DNA from: Planctomycetota bacterium
Lineage (GTDB): Bacteria; Planctomycetota; GCA-2746535
Length of the DNA stretch: 34,958 bases
Reading direction: 5' to 3'
NCBI GenBank assembly: GCA_002746535.1
Contig: NVWA01000018.1
Coordinates: 1 to 34,958, forward strand
Shown: in pieces, positions 1 through 7,130 of the stretch
Numbering within the stretch: the stretch's first letter is position 1
How the letters are laid out: every line of letters starts with the position of its first letter
Program-made: the position numbers and the translations under genes
The notes under the pieces: model-generated
The model's database searches: none
What the model was told of the DNA's origin: nothing
The model's input: the letters and a program-made list of their open reading frames with translations, nothing else

Positions 1-165
1 TTAAAATCAATTTGGCAATTTCTTACTTCGATATAACCTAGGAGAATAGCTCCTTTAACATTAATTATTAAAATTAAGGAAACTATACGAGCGATGCAAC
101 GAACACTTTTTAGTCATCCTTTTACGCAACAAAATAAATCATCAGTTCACTCTACATAGGAATGT

Positions 166-228
166 CCTCGTAACGTGCCGCTCTACCTTCGCCAAGACTT
201 CGGAAGATAAATAAACTTAAACGTTAGT
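166..228 (+). repeat. attC-like recombination site, copy A
   Basis: This is the first of four copies of a block of about 62 bp whose consensus starts near CGTAAAG-GCC and ends in AAATAAACT(T)AAA(C/T)CGTTA. It has an imperfect central hairpin (CTTCGCC / ACTTCGG). The CGTTAGT end at 222-228 resembles an attC right core (GTTRRRY). The left boundary is uncertain; candidate left cores lie at GTAACG (170-175) or GCAACG (96-101). The next ORF starts 6 bp after the site, as in integron cassettes. Bases 1-165 hold no convincing gene, only the end of an open frame that stops at 34-36. The repeat is seen directly; the attC role is inferred. Confidence 0.5.
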
Positions 229-234
229 ATTTAA

Positions 235-651
235 ATGAAAATATTATTCACAATACATTTTTTTCTTTTAATATTAGTTATCAGTAATTCAACGTTGATA
301 ACAGTTTGGTTTGATGATTATTTATCATTTTCAATTATTGAGATTTCTCAAAAAGACTCAATTGGTAGATCTTATGAGTTTGAATATAGCTTTCTACAGG
401 TCATGGTAAATATTGTATGTTATGCCTCTGGTTTATACTTCTATTTGAAAGTACCAAAAATTAAATTAAATCTCTTTTTAAAAATTACGACTCTTATATG
501 CTTATTAGGTTTGTCATCATTTTTGTTTGAATTGTCACACTGGGTAATCAATTTTAATTTATCTCTTATTATATCACTGCCAATCGTATTGGTCTTCTCA
601 TCAGTATTTATTGGCATTGGCTTCTGCAAAAATAATCAGGCACTTAACTAA
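235..651 (+). CDS. small integral membrane protein, unknown function (cassette-like)
   Basis: The product is a 138-residue hydrophobic protein with four likely transmembrane helices, at about residues 4-24, 52-71, 80-104 and 111-131. A polar loop of about 25 residues follows helix 1. I recognise no family. The ATG lies only 6 bp after the CGTTAGT end of the attC-like site, and no strong Shine-Dalgarno sequence precedes it. The stop codon sits within the next attC-like left core (ACTTAACTAA), an arrangement typical of integron cassettes that carry one ORF tightly bounded by attC. Expression would then depend on an upstream promoter. The gene is real on length and composition, but its function is unknown. 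Confidence 0.6.
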   Translation: MKILFTIHFFLLILVISNSTLITVWFDDYLSFSIIEISQKDSIGRSYEFEYSFLQVMVNIVCYASGLYFYLKVPKIKLNLFLKITTLICLLGLSSFLFELSHWVINFNLSLIISLPIVLVFSSVFIGIGFCKNNQALN

Positions 652-746
652 TAAGGTAGACATTTGTGCGTAGAAACAAAATAAAGTATATCAACAATCA
701 CTCTACAGGATGGTTCTTGTTAAGAGATGTTGGTCTAAACGTCAGG
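642..746 (+). repeat. diverged attC-like site, copy B
   Basis: This lies between two one-gene cassettes. Its left end ACTTAAC (642-648) overlaps the stop of the preceding ORF and its right end is CGTCAGG (740-746). It shares with the stretch before copy A the motifs AACAAAATAAA, ATCA and TCACTCTACA followed by GGA, but lacks the conserved GAGCCGCTCC block. It may be an older, degenerate member of the family. The similarity was judged by eye. Confidence 0.35.
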
Positions 747-776
747 AACATGCAATGAAAGGTTTAAACATTTAAT

Positions 777-983
777 ATGTGGCTAACTGCACAAATTATA
801 GCATATCTTATTTTAGCAATTCACATAACTATTTGGCTATATCTAGCTTATAGGCTCATGAAAATAAAATCTGATAAATTCACATCAACTCAAAAACGTA
901 TTTATTTATTTTCATGTTTTTTTATCCCTATATTTGGGCCATATTTCATGGTTAAAAATCTTGAACATTCATATGAACACTGA
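777..983 (+). CDS. small two-helix membrane protein, possibly PLDc_N-like
   Basis: The 68-residue protein has two hydrophobic helices, at about 4-27 and 42-60, joined by a basic linker, with the motif FFIPIFGPYFMVKN in the second. That arrangement resembles the short N-terminal domain of cardiolipin synthases (PLDc_N), which also occurs as a stand-alone small protein. The resemblance is weak and no function follows from it. AAAGG at about 758-762 is too far upstream to be an ideal ribosome site. The gene lies between attC-like copies B and C, so it is probably the single ORF of a cassette. Confidence 0.5.
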   Translation: MWLTAQIIAYLILAIHITIWLYLAYRLMKIKSDKFTSTQKRIYLFSCFFIPIFGPYFMVKNLEHSYEH

Positions 984-1070
984 GCCACCTATCACCTAAG
1001 TAGGCGATCCTGTCAATTATTTTTAAATCATCGCCTATCCCGCCTTCAGCCGAAAGTCGGATCCACCAAC

Positions 1071-1156
1071 ATAACAAGTGTTGGGCAGGCAGGCCCTCGT
1101 AAAGTGCCACTCCCCTTCGCCATGGCTTCGGAGGATAAATAATCTTAAACGCTAGA
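1071..1156 (+). repeat. attC-like recombination site, copy C
   Basis: The conserved block (1095-1156) matches copy A almost base for base through the central hairpin CCCTTCGCCATGGCTTCGG and ends in CTTAAACGCTAGA. A short left hairpin, CCAAC-N9-GTTGG, spans about 1066-1085 and includes ATAACA, a possible left core. Upstream, at 1041-1067, is a GCCTTCAGCCGAAAGTCGG segment related to one before copy D. The final core is GCTAGA rather than GTTAGA. Confidence 0.5.
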
Positions 1157-1185
1157 GCCCAAAAATTGAAAATAGGAATAATATA

Positions 1186-1449
1186 ATGACAATTAAATTT
1201 ATTGATTTCGCACCTGAAGCAACAAAGAAAACAACTTTTATTTTTACAACAACAGACGTGAAAAGTTTTCAGTCTGCAGTAGATCAATCAAACGAATGGG
1301 TATCAAACAATGATGTCGAGGTTATAAATATAGAGACTGTAGTACTTCCACAGATACATTCTGAAGAAGGTACGACAGATTCAATGCTAACGACAAGTGG
1401 TGAAATGATGAGTAATTGGTATCAATTTATTAGAGTATGGTACAAATAA
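1186..1449 (+). CDS. hypothetical soluble protein, 87 aa (cassette-like)
   Basis: The product is a small acidic protein with no signal peptide or membrane segment. It begins with a beta-rich, threonine-rich stretch (residues 3-25), followed by a probable helix (27-42) and a second beta-rich stretch (44-56). AGGAAT about 8 bp before the ATG is a fair ribosome binding site. The arrangement of strand, helix and strand plus short length is common among cassette-borne orphans. I do not recognise the family. It lies 30 bp after attC-like copy C in the same orientation as its neighbours. Confidence 0.55.
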   Translation: MTIKFIDFAPEATKKTTFIFTTTDVKSFQSAVDQSNEWVSNNDVEVINIETVVLPQIHSEEGTTDSMLTTSGEMMSNWYQFIRVWYK

Positions 1450-1697
1450 TAAAAATGGTCTAAAAAATCGCTGCAGAGGATTGTATCTTCGCTTCACAAA
1501 AGCTACTGGGCTCAACCATTATGTGCGGAAAATTAAATAATAAATAGACCAAAAGTTACAACTGCGCATGGTCTTATCGTAAAAATTGATAAAATACCAA
1601 TGGCAAGGGTTATGTTGGGTATAGTGGCCTTCATTACAGACTTGCTGGTAATATTGTACAATGTCAAATACTTGTTGACGGAATTTAAGGAATACTT

Positions 1698-2678
1698 ATG
1701 AAGGCAGTTGAATACTATAAATATGGGCCACCGGATGTGCTTCAGCTCAACGAAGTAGAAAAGCCTACTCCCAAGGATAATGAAATTTTGATAAAAGTTC
1801 ATGCAGCTGAGGCGACGAAGTCTGATTGTGAATTGCGAAGTTTCAAATTTGCAGTGAATTGGTTTTGGCTACCTCTGCGAATTGCGCTGGGGCTTAGAAA
1901 ACCAAAGAAACACATATTGGGAGGATATTTTGCAGGGGAAGTTGAATCTGTTGGTAAAAAGGTTTCAAAGTTTAATAAGGGTGATCAAGTCTTCGGTAGC
2001 GCCGGACTTCGGATGGGTGCTTATGGCGAATACATGGCTCTACCGGGAAATTACACGATTGTCGCGAAACCGTCTAATATGACATTTGAGGAAGCAGCAG
2101 CAGTACCTTTAGGTGGTCTGAATGCACTTCACTTTTTGCAAAAAGCGAATATCCAGAATGGGGAGAAGGTATTGATCAATGGTGCGGGCGGAAGTATCGG
2201 TACTTTTGGAGTGATGATTGCTAAATCAATGGGAGCCATGGTAACGGCAGTTGATAGCACCATCAAGGAAGAAATGCTTCGCCGCATTGGGGCGGATCAT
2301 TTCTTCGACTATACCAAAGAAGACTTTACAAAAAGCGGTCAAACCTATGACGTGATTTTTGACATGGTTGCCGGAAGTTCCTATTCTAAATGCGTTAAAA
2401 CACTCTCCCCCAAGGGGCGTTATCTGATGGCGAATCCGCGACTAGTCGACATGGTGCGGTCTATCATGTCTTCTACATTTACGGATAAGACAGCCGTTTT
2501 TGCTTTTGCAGGCGAAAAAGAAGAAGAACTACTCGCACTTAAGGAAATGATTGAGGGTGGGAAAATAGAATCAATCATTGACAAAATCTATCCGATTGAG
2601 CAAGCTGCCGAAGCGCATAGAAGAGTTGAAACGGAACAAAGATTGGGACCTGTCGTACTCTCTTTTAAAAATATATGA
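1698..2678 (+). CDS. zinc-independent MDR oxidoreductase (quinone oxidoreductase-like)
   Basis: This 326-residue protein of the medium-chain dehydrogenase/reductase superfamily would use NAD(P)H to reduce quinones or alpha,beta-unsaturated carbonyls. It has an N-terminal GroES-like domain (about 1-125, including GYFAGEVESVGKKV and GDQVFG) and a Rossmann domain with the dinucleotide loop NGAGGSIGTFGV at about 161-172. The alcohol-dehydrogenase cysteine ligands for catalytic and structural zinc are absent, placing it with the quinone oxidoreductase branch. The start has AAGGA 6 bp upstream. Base composition is visibly richer in G+C than that of its neighbours, suggesting separate acquisition. 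It is followed by attC-like copy D. Family is firm, substrate unknown. Confidence 0.9.
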   Translation: MKAVEYYKYGPPDVLQLNEVEKPTPKDNEILIKVHAAEATKSDCELRSFKFAVNWFWLPLRIALGLRKPKKHILGGYFAGEVESVGKKVSKFNKGDQVFGSAGLRMGAYGEYMALPGNYTIVAKPSNMTFEEAAAVPLGGLNALHFLQKANIQNGEKVLINGAGGSIGTFGVMIAKSMGAMVTAVDSTIKEEMLRRIGADHFFDYTKEDFTKSGQTYDVIFDMVAGSSYSKCVKTLSPKGRYLMANPRLVDMVRSIMSSTFTDKTAVFAFAGEKEEELLALKEMIEGGKIESIIDKIYPIEQAAEAHRRVETEQRLGPVVLSFKNI

Positions 2679-2781
2679 AACCTAATAAAATCATTGCAGC
2701 CCGCCTTCTAAAAAATTACGATGCGACATATCTGACACTATTGAGTCATTGCATTTTCTGCTTTCCGCCTAAAGTCGACTC

Positions 2782-2878
2782 CACCAATTTAAAAATTGGT
2801 GAACGGACTGGCAGTCTCCGTAAAGAGCCGCTCCTCTTGCCCCAAGGATTGAGAGGATAAATAAACTAAATCGTTATG
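2782..2878 (+). repeat. attC-like recombination site, copy D
   Basis: The conserved block (2816-2878) ends in ATAAATAAACTAAATCGTTATG and contains an imperfect hairpin (CCTCTTGCCC / AAGGATTGAGAGG). It is preceded by a perfect hairpin, CACCAATTT-AA-AAATTGGTG (2782-2801). The real left boundary may reach further towards the stop of the preceding gene at 2678, since a segment at 2761-2785 is related to one before copy C. Position between two unrelated ORFs fits a cassette junction. Confidence 0.5.
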
Positions 2879-2915
2879 AGTATAATGAAACAAATTATAA
2901 TTTCAGGAGAACAAA

Positions 2916-3389
2916 ATGGCTATGACATTTACAGACTGTATTTTATTTGATTTTAATGATATTCAACAGCGCCTATTACCTGTAATTGAGACATTCAATG
3001 AAGAAAATGCCTTTATTCGCCCATCGAAAAACATGAATCATGCTGCCTGGCTTCTTGGACACATTTTATGGGTTGAAGATTATCTAGCAGCAGAGGTACC
3101 AGATGGCAAAGTTAATCGGCGTATTGAGTGGGATGTTCATTTCGGAGATGGTAGTCCCTGTGAAGAGAAAAATAAACTTCCTCTATTTTCAGATATTGTT
3201 GATCACTATCATGAAGTTCACGGCGCAGTTCTTACCCATATTAAAAGTTTTGAAGGCAAAGATCTAAATGTAGCTCCAAAAAAGGATCAATTTTTCAAAA
3301 GTAAAACAATGTCACTTATTCATCTGATTGAAGAAATCTCATATCACTTTGGGCAGATGCAGTACTTAAGTAAGATACTAAACTCATAA
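2916..3389 (+). CDS. DinB-family protein (cassette-like)
   Basis: The 157-residue protein has the four-helix DinB/YfiT-like fold. The signature NHAAWLLGHILW carries H42 and H49, and YHFGQMQYL near the C terminus carries H144. DinB proteins usually bind a divalent metal with three histidines, and some use bacillithiol or mycothiol as cosubstrate. Here the position of the other C-terminal histidine is glutamate (E140), so the metal site would be altered. The ATG has an excellent AGGAGA site 7 bp upstream. The stop TAA is embedded in CATAACG, the left core of attC-like copy E, as in a compact cassette. A second DinB-like gene occurs at 18338-18841. Confidence 0.85.
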   Translation: MAMTFTDCILFDFNDIQQRLLPVIETFNEENAFIRPSKNMNHAAWLLGHILWVEDYLAAEVPDGKVNRRIEWDVHFGDGSPCEEKNKLPLFSDIVDHYHEVHGAVLTHIKSFEGKDLNVAPKKDQFFKSKTMSLIHLIEEISYHFGQMQYLSKILNS

Positions 3390-3471
3390 CGTCAAGTATT
3401 ATCGAAGCACATATAAAGAGCCGCTCCCCTTTTGCCAAAACTTGGGAGTGTAAATAAACTAAATCGTTAAC
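3385..3471 (+). repeat. attC-like recombination site, copy E (most complete)
   Basis: This is the clearest member. The left core CATAACG (3385-3391) overlaps the stop of the DinB gene and the right core CGTTAAC is at 3465-3471, giving an 87-bp element. The arms can pair imperfectly (TAACGTCAAGTATTAT against ATAAACTAAATCGTTA). The centre pairs as GCTCCCCTTTTGCC / AAACTTGGGAGT. The length, terminal inverted cores and overlap with the stop all match the attC pattern. No further copy was found to the right, so this may be the last intact site. Confidence 0.6.
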
Positions 3472-3497
3472 CCAACAGTACTACATTAGGAGAGTAT

Positions 3498-4079
3498 ATG
3501 AATCACCAAGAATTTCTAGATCTTATAAGTGAGTCTACAGAAGCTAGATCCTTAGAAGCATTAGAAAATGAACATGGCTTAGCTATGGCAATATGCACCC
3601 AAGATGGTCCCCTTGAAGGTGCTACGTCTTTGCATTGGTCAGGCCATCGGAATTATTCTGAATTGACAAAACGATTAATTAATCTTGGCGTAGATATTAA
3701 CACAAATGAATGCAAATGGGGTAATCATTCAACACCATTGCAGTGGGCTGCAGATGCCGGTAAACCTGAGACATGTCAAATACTTGTCGACAATGGTGCT
3801 AAAATCGATTATCATGAGGGCAATGGCTTTACTGCTCTTCATAGCTGTGCATGGGGTGGTAGCTCGGGTGGCTCACGAGATCCTGAAGGATATGCAAAAA
3901 CTGCAAAAGTATTACTAGAAGCTGGTTTTGATAAGAATGGCCCAGGTCCTAGCTTTAGCGCACTCACCATGGCACTTCATGTTAAAAACCAATCTGTTGT
4001 TAAAGTTCTTGAAAATGTAGGTGCGATACATGTGTATGATGACCCTAAGATTAGAGAGACAATGAAAGAATGGAAATAG
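3498..4079 (+). CDS. ankyrin repeat protein
   Basis: The 193-residue soluble protein has about four ankyrin repeats. Consensus pieces are GATSLHWSGHRNYSELTKRL (about 41-60), STPLQWAADAGKPETCQILV (about 78-97), FTALHSCAWGG (about 110-120) with KVLLEAGFDKN, and SALTMALHVKNQSVVKVL (about 154-171). Ankyrin repeats mediate protein binding; no enzymatic domain is present. There is no signal peptide, so it is cytoplasmic. AGGAGA lies 7 bp before the ATG, and the start is 27 bp after attC-like copy E. It is followed by a 154-bp spacer containing an 8-bp inverted repeat (CTCAAAAG / CTTTTGAG) but no clear attC. Confidence 0.85.
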   Translation: MNHQEFLDLISESTEARSLEALENEHGLAMAICTQDGPLEGATSLHWSGHRNYSELTKRLINLGVDINTNECKWGNHSTPLQWAADAGKPETCQILVDNGAKIDYHEGNGFTALHSCAWGGSSGGSRDPEGYAKTAKVLLEAGFDKNGPGPSFSALTMALHVKNQSVVKVLENVGAIHVYDDPKIRETMKEWK

Positions 4080-4233
4080 AATGGCAATTAAAACGATGCC
4101 GTTGAATACTTTTATTTAACTCAAAAGATTGATGAAATAACTGAATGAATCAATACTTAAATCCGATTTTACTTTTGAGCTTTATGATTTTATATCTTAA
4201 TAAATTTAAATTCTTTAGGAAGTTCGAGGTGAT

Positions 4234-4557
4234 ATGAAAAATTTCATTTTAATCTATAGATCTGGTATTACTTTTAAAAAACATTTTACAGATGCGCAAC
4301 AAGGAGATATATCCAAGCAGTGGCATGACTGGGTTGCTTCACTAGGAACATCTTACATTGATAGTTCCTCCATTATTAAAGGTGGCTGGCTTGTGAGTGA
4401 AAATGATATCGCAGAAGTTGAAGTAAATGAAAATATGATCAATGGCTATATATTAGTCCAGGCAATTAGCAAAGATGAAGTCGTTGATATGTGCAAACGA
4501 TGTCCTTTATTTCAAGTGGGTAAAACATTCGAAATTAGAGAGTTACCTAATAAATAA
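4234..4557 (+). CDS. YciI/DGPF-related small protein
   Basis: The 107-residue protein has a ferredoxin-like pattern resembling the YCII-related (DGPF) family. It opens with a strand FILIYRSG, then a W-x-x-W segment (KQWHDWVASLG), and has INGYILVQAISKDEVVDMCKRCPLF, which matches the conserved strand-helix with a P near the end of the helix. It closes with FEIRELP. Proteins of this family are small dimeric enzymes or sensors of poorly known function, some linked to ECF sigma factors, but none is nearby. GAGGTGAT just before the ATG is a good ribosome site. It is part of the same plus-strand run of unrelated small genes. Confidence 0.7.
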   Translation: MKNFILIYRSGITFKKHFTDAQQGDISKQWHDWVASLGTSYIDSSSIIKGGWLVSENDIAEVEVNENMINGYILVQAISKDEVVDMCKRCPLFQVGKTFEIRELPNK

Positions 4558-4623
4558 TTTAATCAATTGATATTACATTAATAAATTTAATATCCAGCTT
4601 ACAATTTAATAAGGCTAAAAAAG

Positions 4624-5118
4624 ATGATCGATATATTATTAACAACTGGTACTTGTGGCGTTGGAAAAAGCACAACTACTTTAGCATGGGCAAACTTAAG
4701 AAAAGGAGTTTGCCTAGAAGTCGATGAGTTGAGATGTTCTATTCGAGATAAAGAATTTAGAAGAAGTAATAATTATCAAGAAGACTTTATGTTAGAATTA
4801 GTAAAATCAAATATCAAATTATATTCCAAGCTAAACAAAGCTATCGCGATAGATTATGTATGGACTCCTCGTAGTTTAGATGCATTGCATCATTACTCAT
4901 CTTCATTTGGCAATGTAAAATCAATATGGCTAAAGTGTGAATCAAAAGAAAATATGAATAGAGATAACTTACGACCAGAGTCGAGAAGAATGGGAGCAAG
5001 AGTAGCAGAGTTGAGAGTAGAGTTGGAAAACTATGAATGGCCTGATTACTTAAATCATATTGACACAACAAATTTATCATTGGAATCTGTTATAAATAAA
5101 ATCAATGAGCTTTTTTAG
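4624..5118 (+). CDS. P-loop nucleotide-binding protein, AAA_33/kinase-like
   Basis: The 164-residue protein starts with a Walker A motif in a strand-loop-helix (ILLTTGTCGVGKSTTT, G9 to T17). The architecture resembles small nucleoside, gluconate or chloramphenicol-phosphotransferase-like kinases. A DVDELR-type motif is present as EVDELR (about 33-38), and IAIDYVWTP (about 80) is probably the second core strand. An arginine-rich segment (RPESRRMGARVAELR) could be the lid. The substrate cannot be assigned. No clear Shine-Dalgarno sequence is seen. It lies 66 bp after the YciI-like gene in the same run. Confidence 0.65.
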   Translation: MIDILLTTGTCGVGKSTTTLAWANLRKGVCLEVDELRCSIRDKEFRRSNNYQEDFMLELVKSNIKLYSKLNKAIAIDYVWTPRSLDALHHYSSSFGNVKSIWLKCESKENMNRDNLRPESRRMGARVAELRVELENYEWPDYLNHIDTTNLSLESVINKINELF

Positions 5119-5140
5119 AATTTTAAGGGACAGACCTTAA

Positions 5141-5500
5141 ATGCAGGTTAATAGCAGAATTATTGTTCATCATAGTAAAATGATCATTATCTTTTTATGG
5201 TTATTTTCCTCTTCTTTTTGGATCGCTTATTTTCCAATGATCCTCTTGATGTTAAGTGGACTAGTCAACACCTGTTGGCAGAAGAGACGGCATCAGAGTC
5301 TGTGGAGACTAAGTAGTACGATTTGGTTTGGAATAACATTGGTCGTGAGTTATTACAGTACCATTTTTGTTTATCAAGACAGTAATGTTTATTTATTTAA
5401 AAGTTTTACACAAGGCCTATACATGACATTTTTTACTGGCATTGGAATGTTGCCATTGGCTGTTGCATCATATATTGATACCCAAAGAAGCAAAAGTTAA
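5141..5500 (+). CDS. small membrane protein, unknown
   Basis: The 119-residue protein has three likely transmembrane helices, at about 14-45 (possibly a hairpin of two), 57-77 and 88-110, with a basic cytoplasmic loop (QKRRHQSLWR). It is not recognised. The ATG follows GGGACAGACCTTAA, with weak ribosome-site character, 22 bp after the preceding stop, suggesting co-transcription. The following oxidoreductase starts 26 bp downstream. Confidence 0.5.
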   Translation: MQVNSRIIVHHSKMIIIFLWLFSSSFWIAYFPMILLMLSGLVNTCWQKRRHQSLWRLSSTIWFGITLVVSYYSTIFVYQDSNVYLFKSFTQGLYMTFFTGIGMLPLAVASYIDTQRSKS

Positions 5501-5525
5501 TAAAAAATCAGGATCAGAATACAAA

Positions 5526-6515
5526 ATGAAATCAGACAGTAATTTAAAAATTGGACTAATTGGTTGTGGCTCATTGGGATTGCAGCATGCTAAAAATATA
5601 GAGCAGATGAAAACAGCAGAGCTAGTTTCTGTAAGTTCCCATCGACTCTCGTCGGCGGAATCTTTGTCGAGGGAAATATCATCTGCCCCTAAAGCTTATG
5701 ATGATCATCGAAAAATGATGGCTAACAATGAACTTGATGCTGTATTGGTCGTTACGCCTAATCACACTCACTCCGAGATAGTTAATGATGCAGCGGAAGT
5801 TGGTATTCATATTTTTTGTGAAAAACCTATGGCTCTGACACTTGAAGATTGCGATGCAATGATTAAAGCGACCGATAAAGCAGGTGTATATTTAATGATT
5901 GGTTATCTGCGACGTTTCGAGAATAAATACCGAGCCATGAAACAGTGGGTTGATGAAGGCAAGATAGGTGATGTGCTCATGGGACATATTTCATTGCTTT
6001 ACTCGAGGCCCCAAGGTAATCCTAATAGTTGGGTAAATGCGCGTGATCTATATGGTGGCCTTTACTCATTCTACAGTCATGAGCTGGATCAACTAACTTC
6101 GATGGCCGGTGATATTGGAGCCGTCCAATGCATGATGAAATATGGCGATCTCCAAAGCAATGAAGTTGAAGAAAGTATCAGTATGAATTTTGAATTTAAG
6201 TCGGGAGCAATAGGTTCGTTGAATTGTTGCCGAGTTTATCCAGGAGGAAGCTCAGAATTGGGCATCTCAGGAACCAAAGGAACCATTAAAATATCCGATG
6301 GTATTTTATCATATACTCCGATTGATGGAGAACAGCAAGTTCTCAAGCATGAATACAACAATGCTTATCTAGCTGAACTAGAGTATTTTTTTGATTGCAT
6401 ACGTCACAGTACTCCCCCAGTACCCAATGGTATAGATGGGCGCAGAACAATTGCCATTGCCATGGCTGCTCATGAGTCAGCAAGAACAGGAAGTAAAATT
6501 AAAATCTATTATTAG
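5526..6515 (+). CDS. Gfo/Idh/MocA-family NAD(P)-dependent oxidoreductase
   Basis: This 329-residue protein belongs to the glucose-fructose oxidoreductase / inositol dehydrogenase family, which oxidises or reduces sugars and polyols using tightly bound NAD(P). The N-terminal Rossmann fold has IGLIGCGSLGLQH (9-21), and the conserved CEKPMA (98-103) supplies the usual catalytic lysine. The C-terminal domain contains SHELD (184-188), where His185 is the expected second active-site residue. The open frame extends to 5442, but the ATG at 5526 immediately precedes the Rossmann strand, while an earlier start would overlap the upstream gene. G+C is higher than in neighbours. It is the last gene of the plus-strand run; substrate unknown. 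Confidence 0.9.
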   Translation: MKSDSNLKIGLIGCGSLGLQHAKNIEQMKTAELVSVSSHRLSSAESLSREISSAPKAYDDHRKMMANNELDAVLVVTPNHTHSEIVNDAAEVGIHIFCEKPMALTLEDCDAMIKATDKAGVYLMIGYLRRFENKYRAMKQWVDEGKIGDVLMGHISLLYSRPQGNPNSWVNARDLYGGLYSFYSHELDQLTSMAGDIGAVQCMMKYGDLQSNEVEESISMNFEFKSGAIGSLNCCRVYPGGSSELGISGTKGTIKISDGILSYTPIDGEQQVLKHEYNNAYLAELEYFFDCIRHSTPPVPNGIDGRRTIAIAMAAHESARTGSKIKIYY

Positions 6516-6559
6516 CACAACCATCTATAAACTTTTTATAATAAAGACTTTTAAAAAAT

Positions 6560-6690
6560 TTGTTGGCCCTCTTCGAGGACCTGTTTGTTTTTTCATCTAC
6601 CCCAGGTTCCATTCAACACTCAGGCTTACGCTCTTCGGTTTCATTGCACCAGGGGCTATTAGAAACTTACCCCCTTCGGGGAATTAGACA
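6560..6690. repeat. REP-like cluster of short palindromes, probably a relic
   Basis: This non-coding, G+C-rich stretch in AT-rich surroundings contains several short hairpins: CCTCTTCGAGG (6568-6578), CCCCTTCGGGG (6670-6680), and CCCAGG / CCAGGGG segments around TTCCATTCAACACTCAGG. The style resembles REP/RAYT-associated palindromic sequence seen in planctomycetes and relatives. An ORF reading through it (6436-6687) is an artefact. No transposase lies nearby. Confidence 0.5.
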
Positions 6691-6832
6691 TCTTTGTAAG
6701 AATCTCTTCAATTGAGAAAACTTTTCGATCTCTTATTCACCTGCCCAACATTTATGGTGGCAAAACAAATAGAATAATGACCTAAGTTTCTTTCGATTAT
6801 TCGTTTATCAATGACGGGTGCGTCGGAATTTC

Positions 6833-6976
6833 GCTGGGCGCGCCGGCATCTTGCCAGCCTAACGTACAAGCTATATGCGATAAAAACACAACATAACTTT
6901 TGATAAAAATCTAACTACTAATTTTTTATCTATGTGAACAAAAAGTTTAGGCCGGCAAGATACCGGCGCGCCCAGC
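6833..6976. repeat. MITE-like inverted-repeat element
   Basis: Two 27-bp arms, 6833-6859 and 6950-6976, are inverted copies matching at 25 of 27 positions (GGCCGGCAAGATNCCGGC plus GCGCCCAGC). They enclose 90 bp of AT-rich sequence with no ORF. Each arm contains the self-complementary GCCGGC twice. A third single arm lies at 13316-13342. Mobility is inferred, and no target duplication could be defined. Confidence 0.6.
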
Positions 6977-7130
6977 TAAATCATTTGGGTCGCTTTTCGC
7001 ATTCGCTTTGCTACATCGAATAGGCGGATATATAATAATAGAGTAAATTAAAATAATACTTTTAATTACCAGTAGGCTATTTAAAATGATAATGAAAAGG
7101 CAATGAGCCAGATTTACTTTATTAAACACT

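Noticed and set aside
1..36. Open frame from the left edge ending at TAA 34-36
   Set aside because: Eleven codons are too few to call a gene end, although an upstream cassette ORF ending here is possible.
40..54. Hairpin AGGAG-AATAG-CTCCT near the left edge
   Set aside because: A 5-bp stem with only three following T residues is too weak to call a terminator.
952..1287. Minus-strand ORF of 111 codons across attC-like copy C
   Set aside because: It covers the repeat and the start of a plus-strand gene, has no ribosome site, and gives a cysteine-rich unlikely product.
1533..1802. Minus-strand ORF of 89 codons before the MDR oxidoreductase
   Set aside because: It overlaps the start of a certain gene on the other strand and has no recognisable features.
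166..3471. Idea that the four repeats are a CRISPR array
   Set aside because: Repeats are about 62 bp, imperfect, and spaced 0.6-1.7 kb apart with genes between, which excludes a CRISPR.
6436..6687. Plus-strand ORF of 83 codons reading out of the Gfo/Idh gene
   Set aside because: It overlaps the end of a well-supported gene in another frame and then runs through REP-like hairpins; its translation is a by-product of the repeat.
6833..6976. Insertion sequence with transposase
   Set aside because: The 90 bp between the inverted arms hold no ORF, so it is at most a non-autonomous element.
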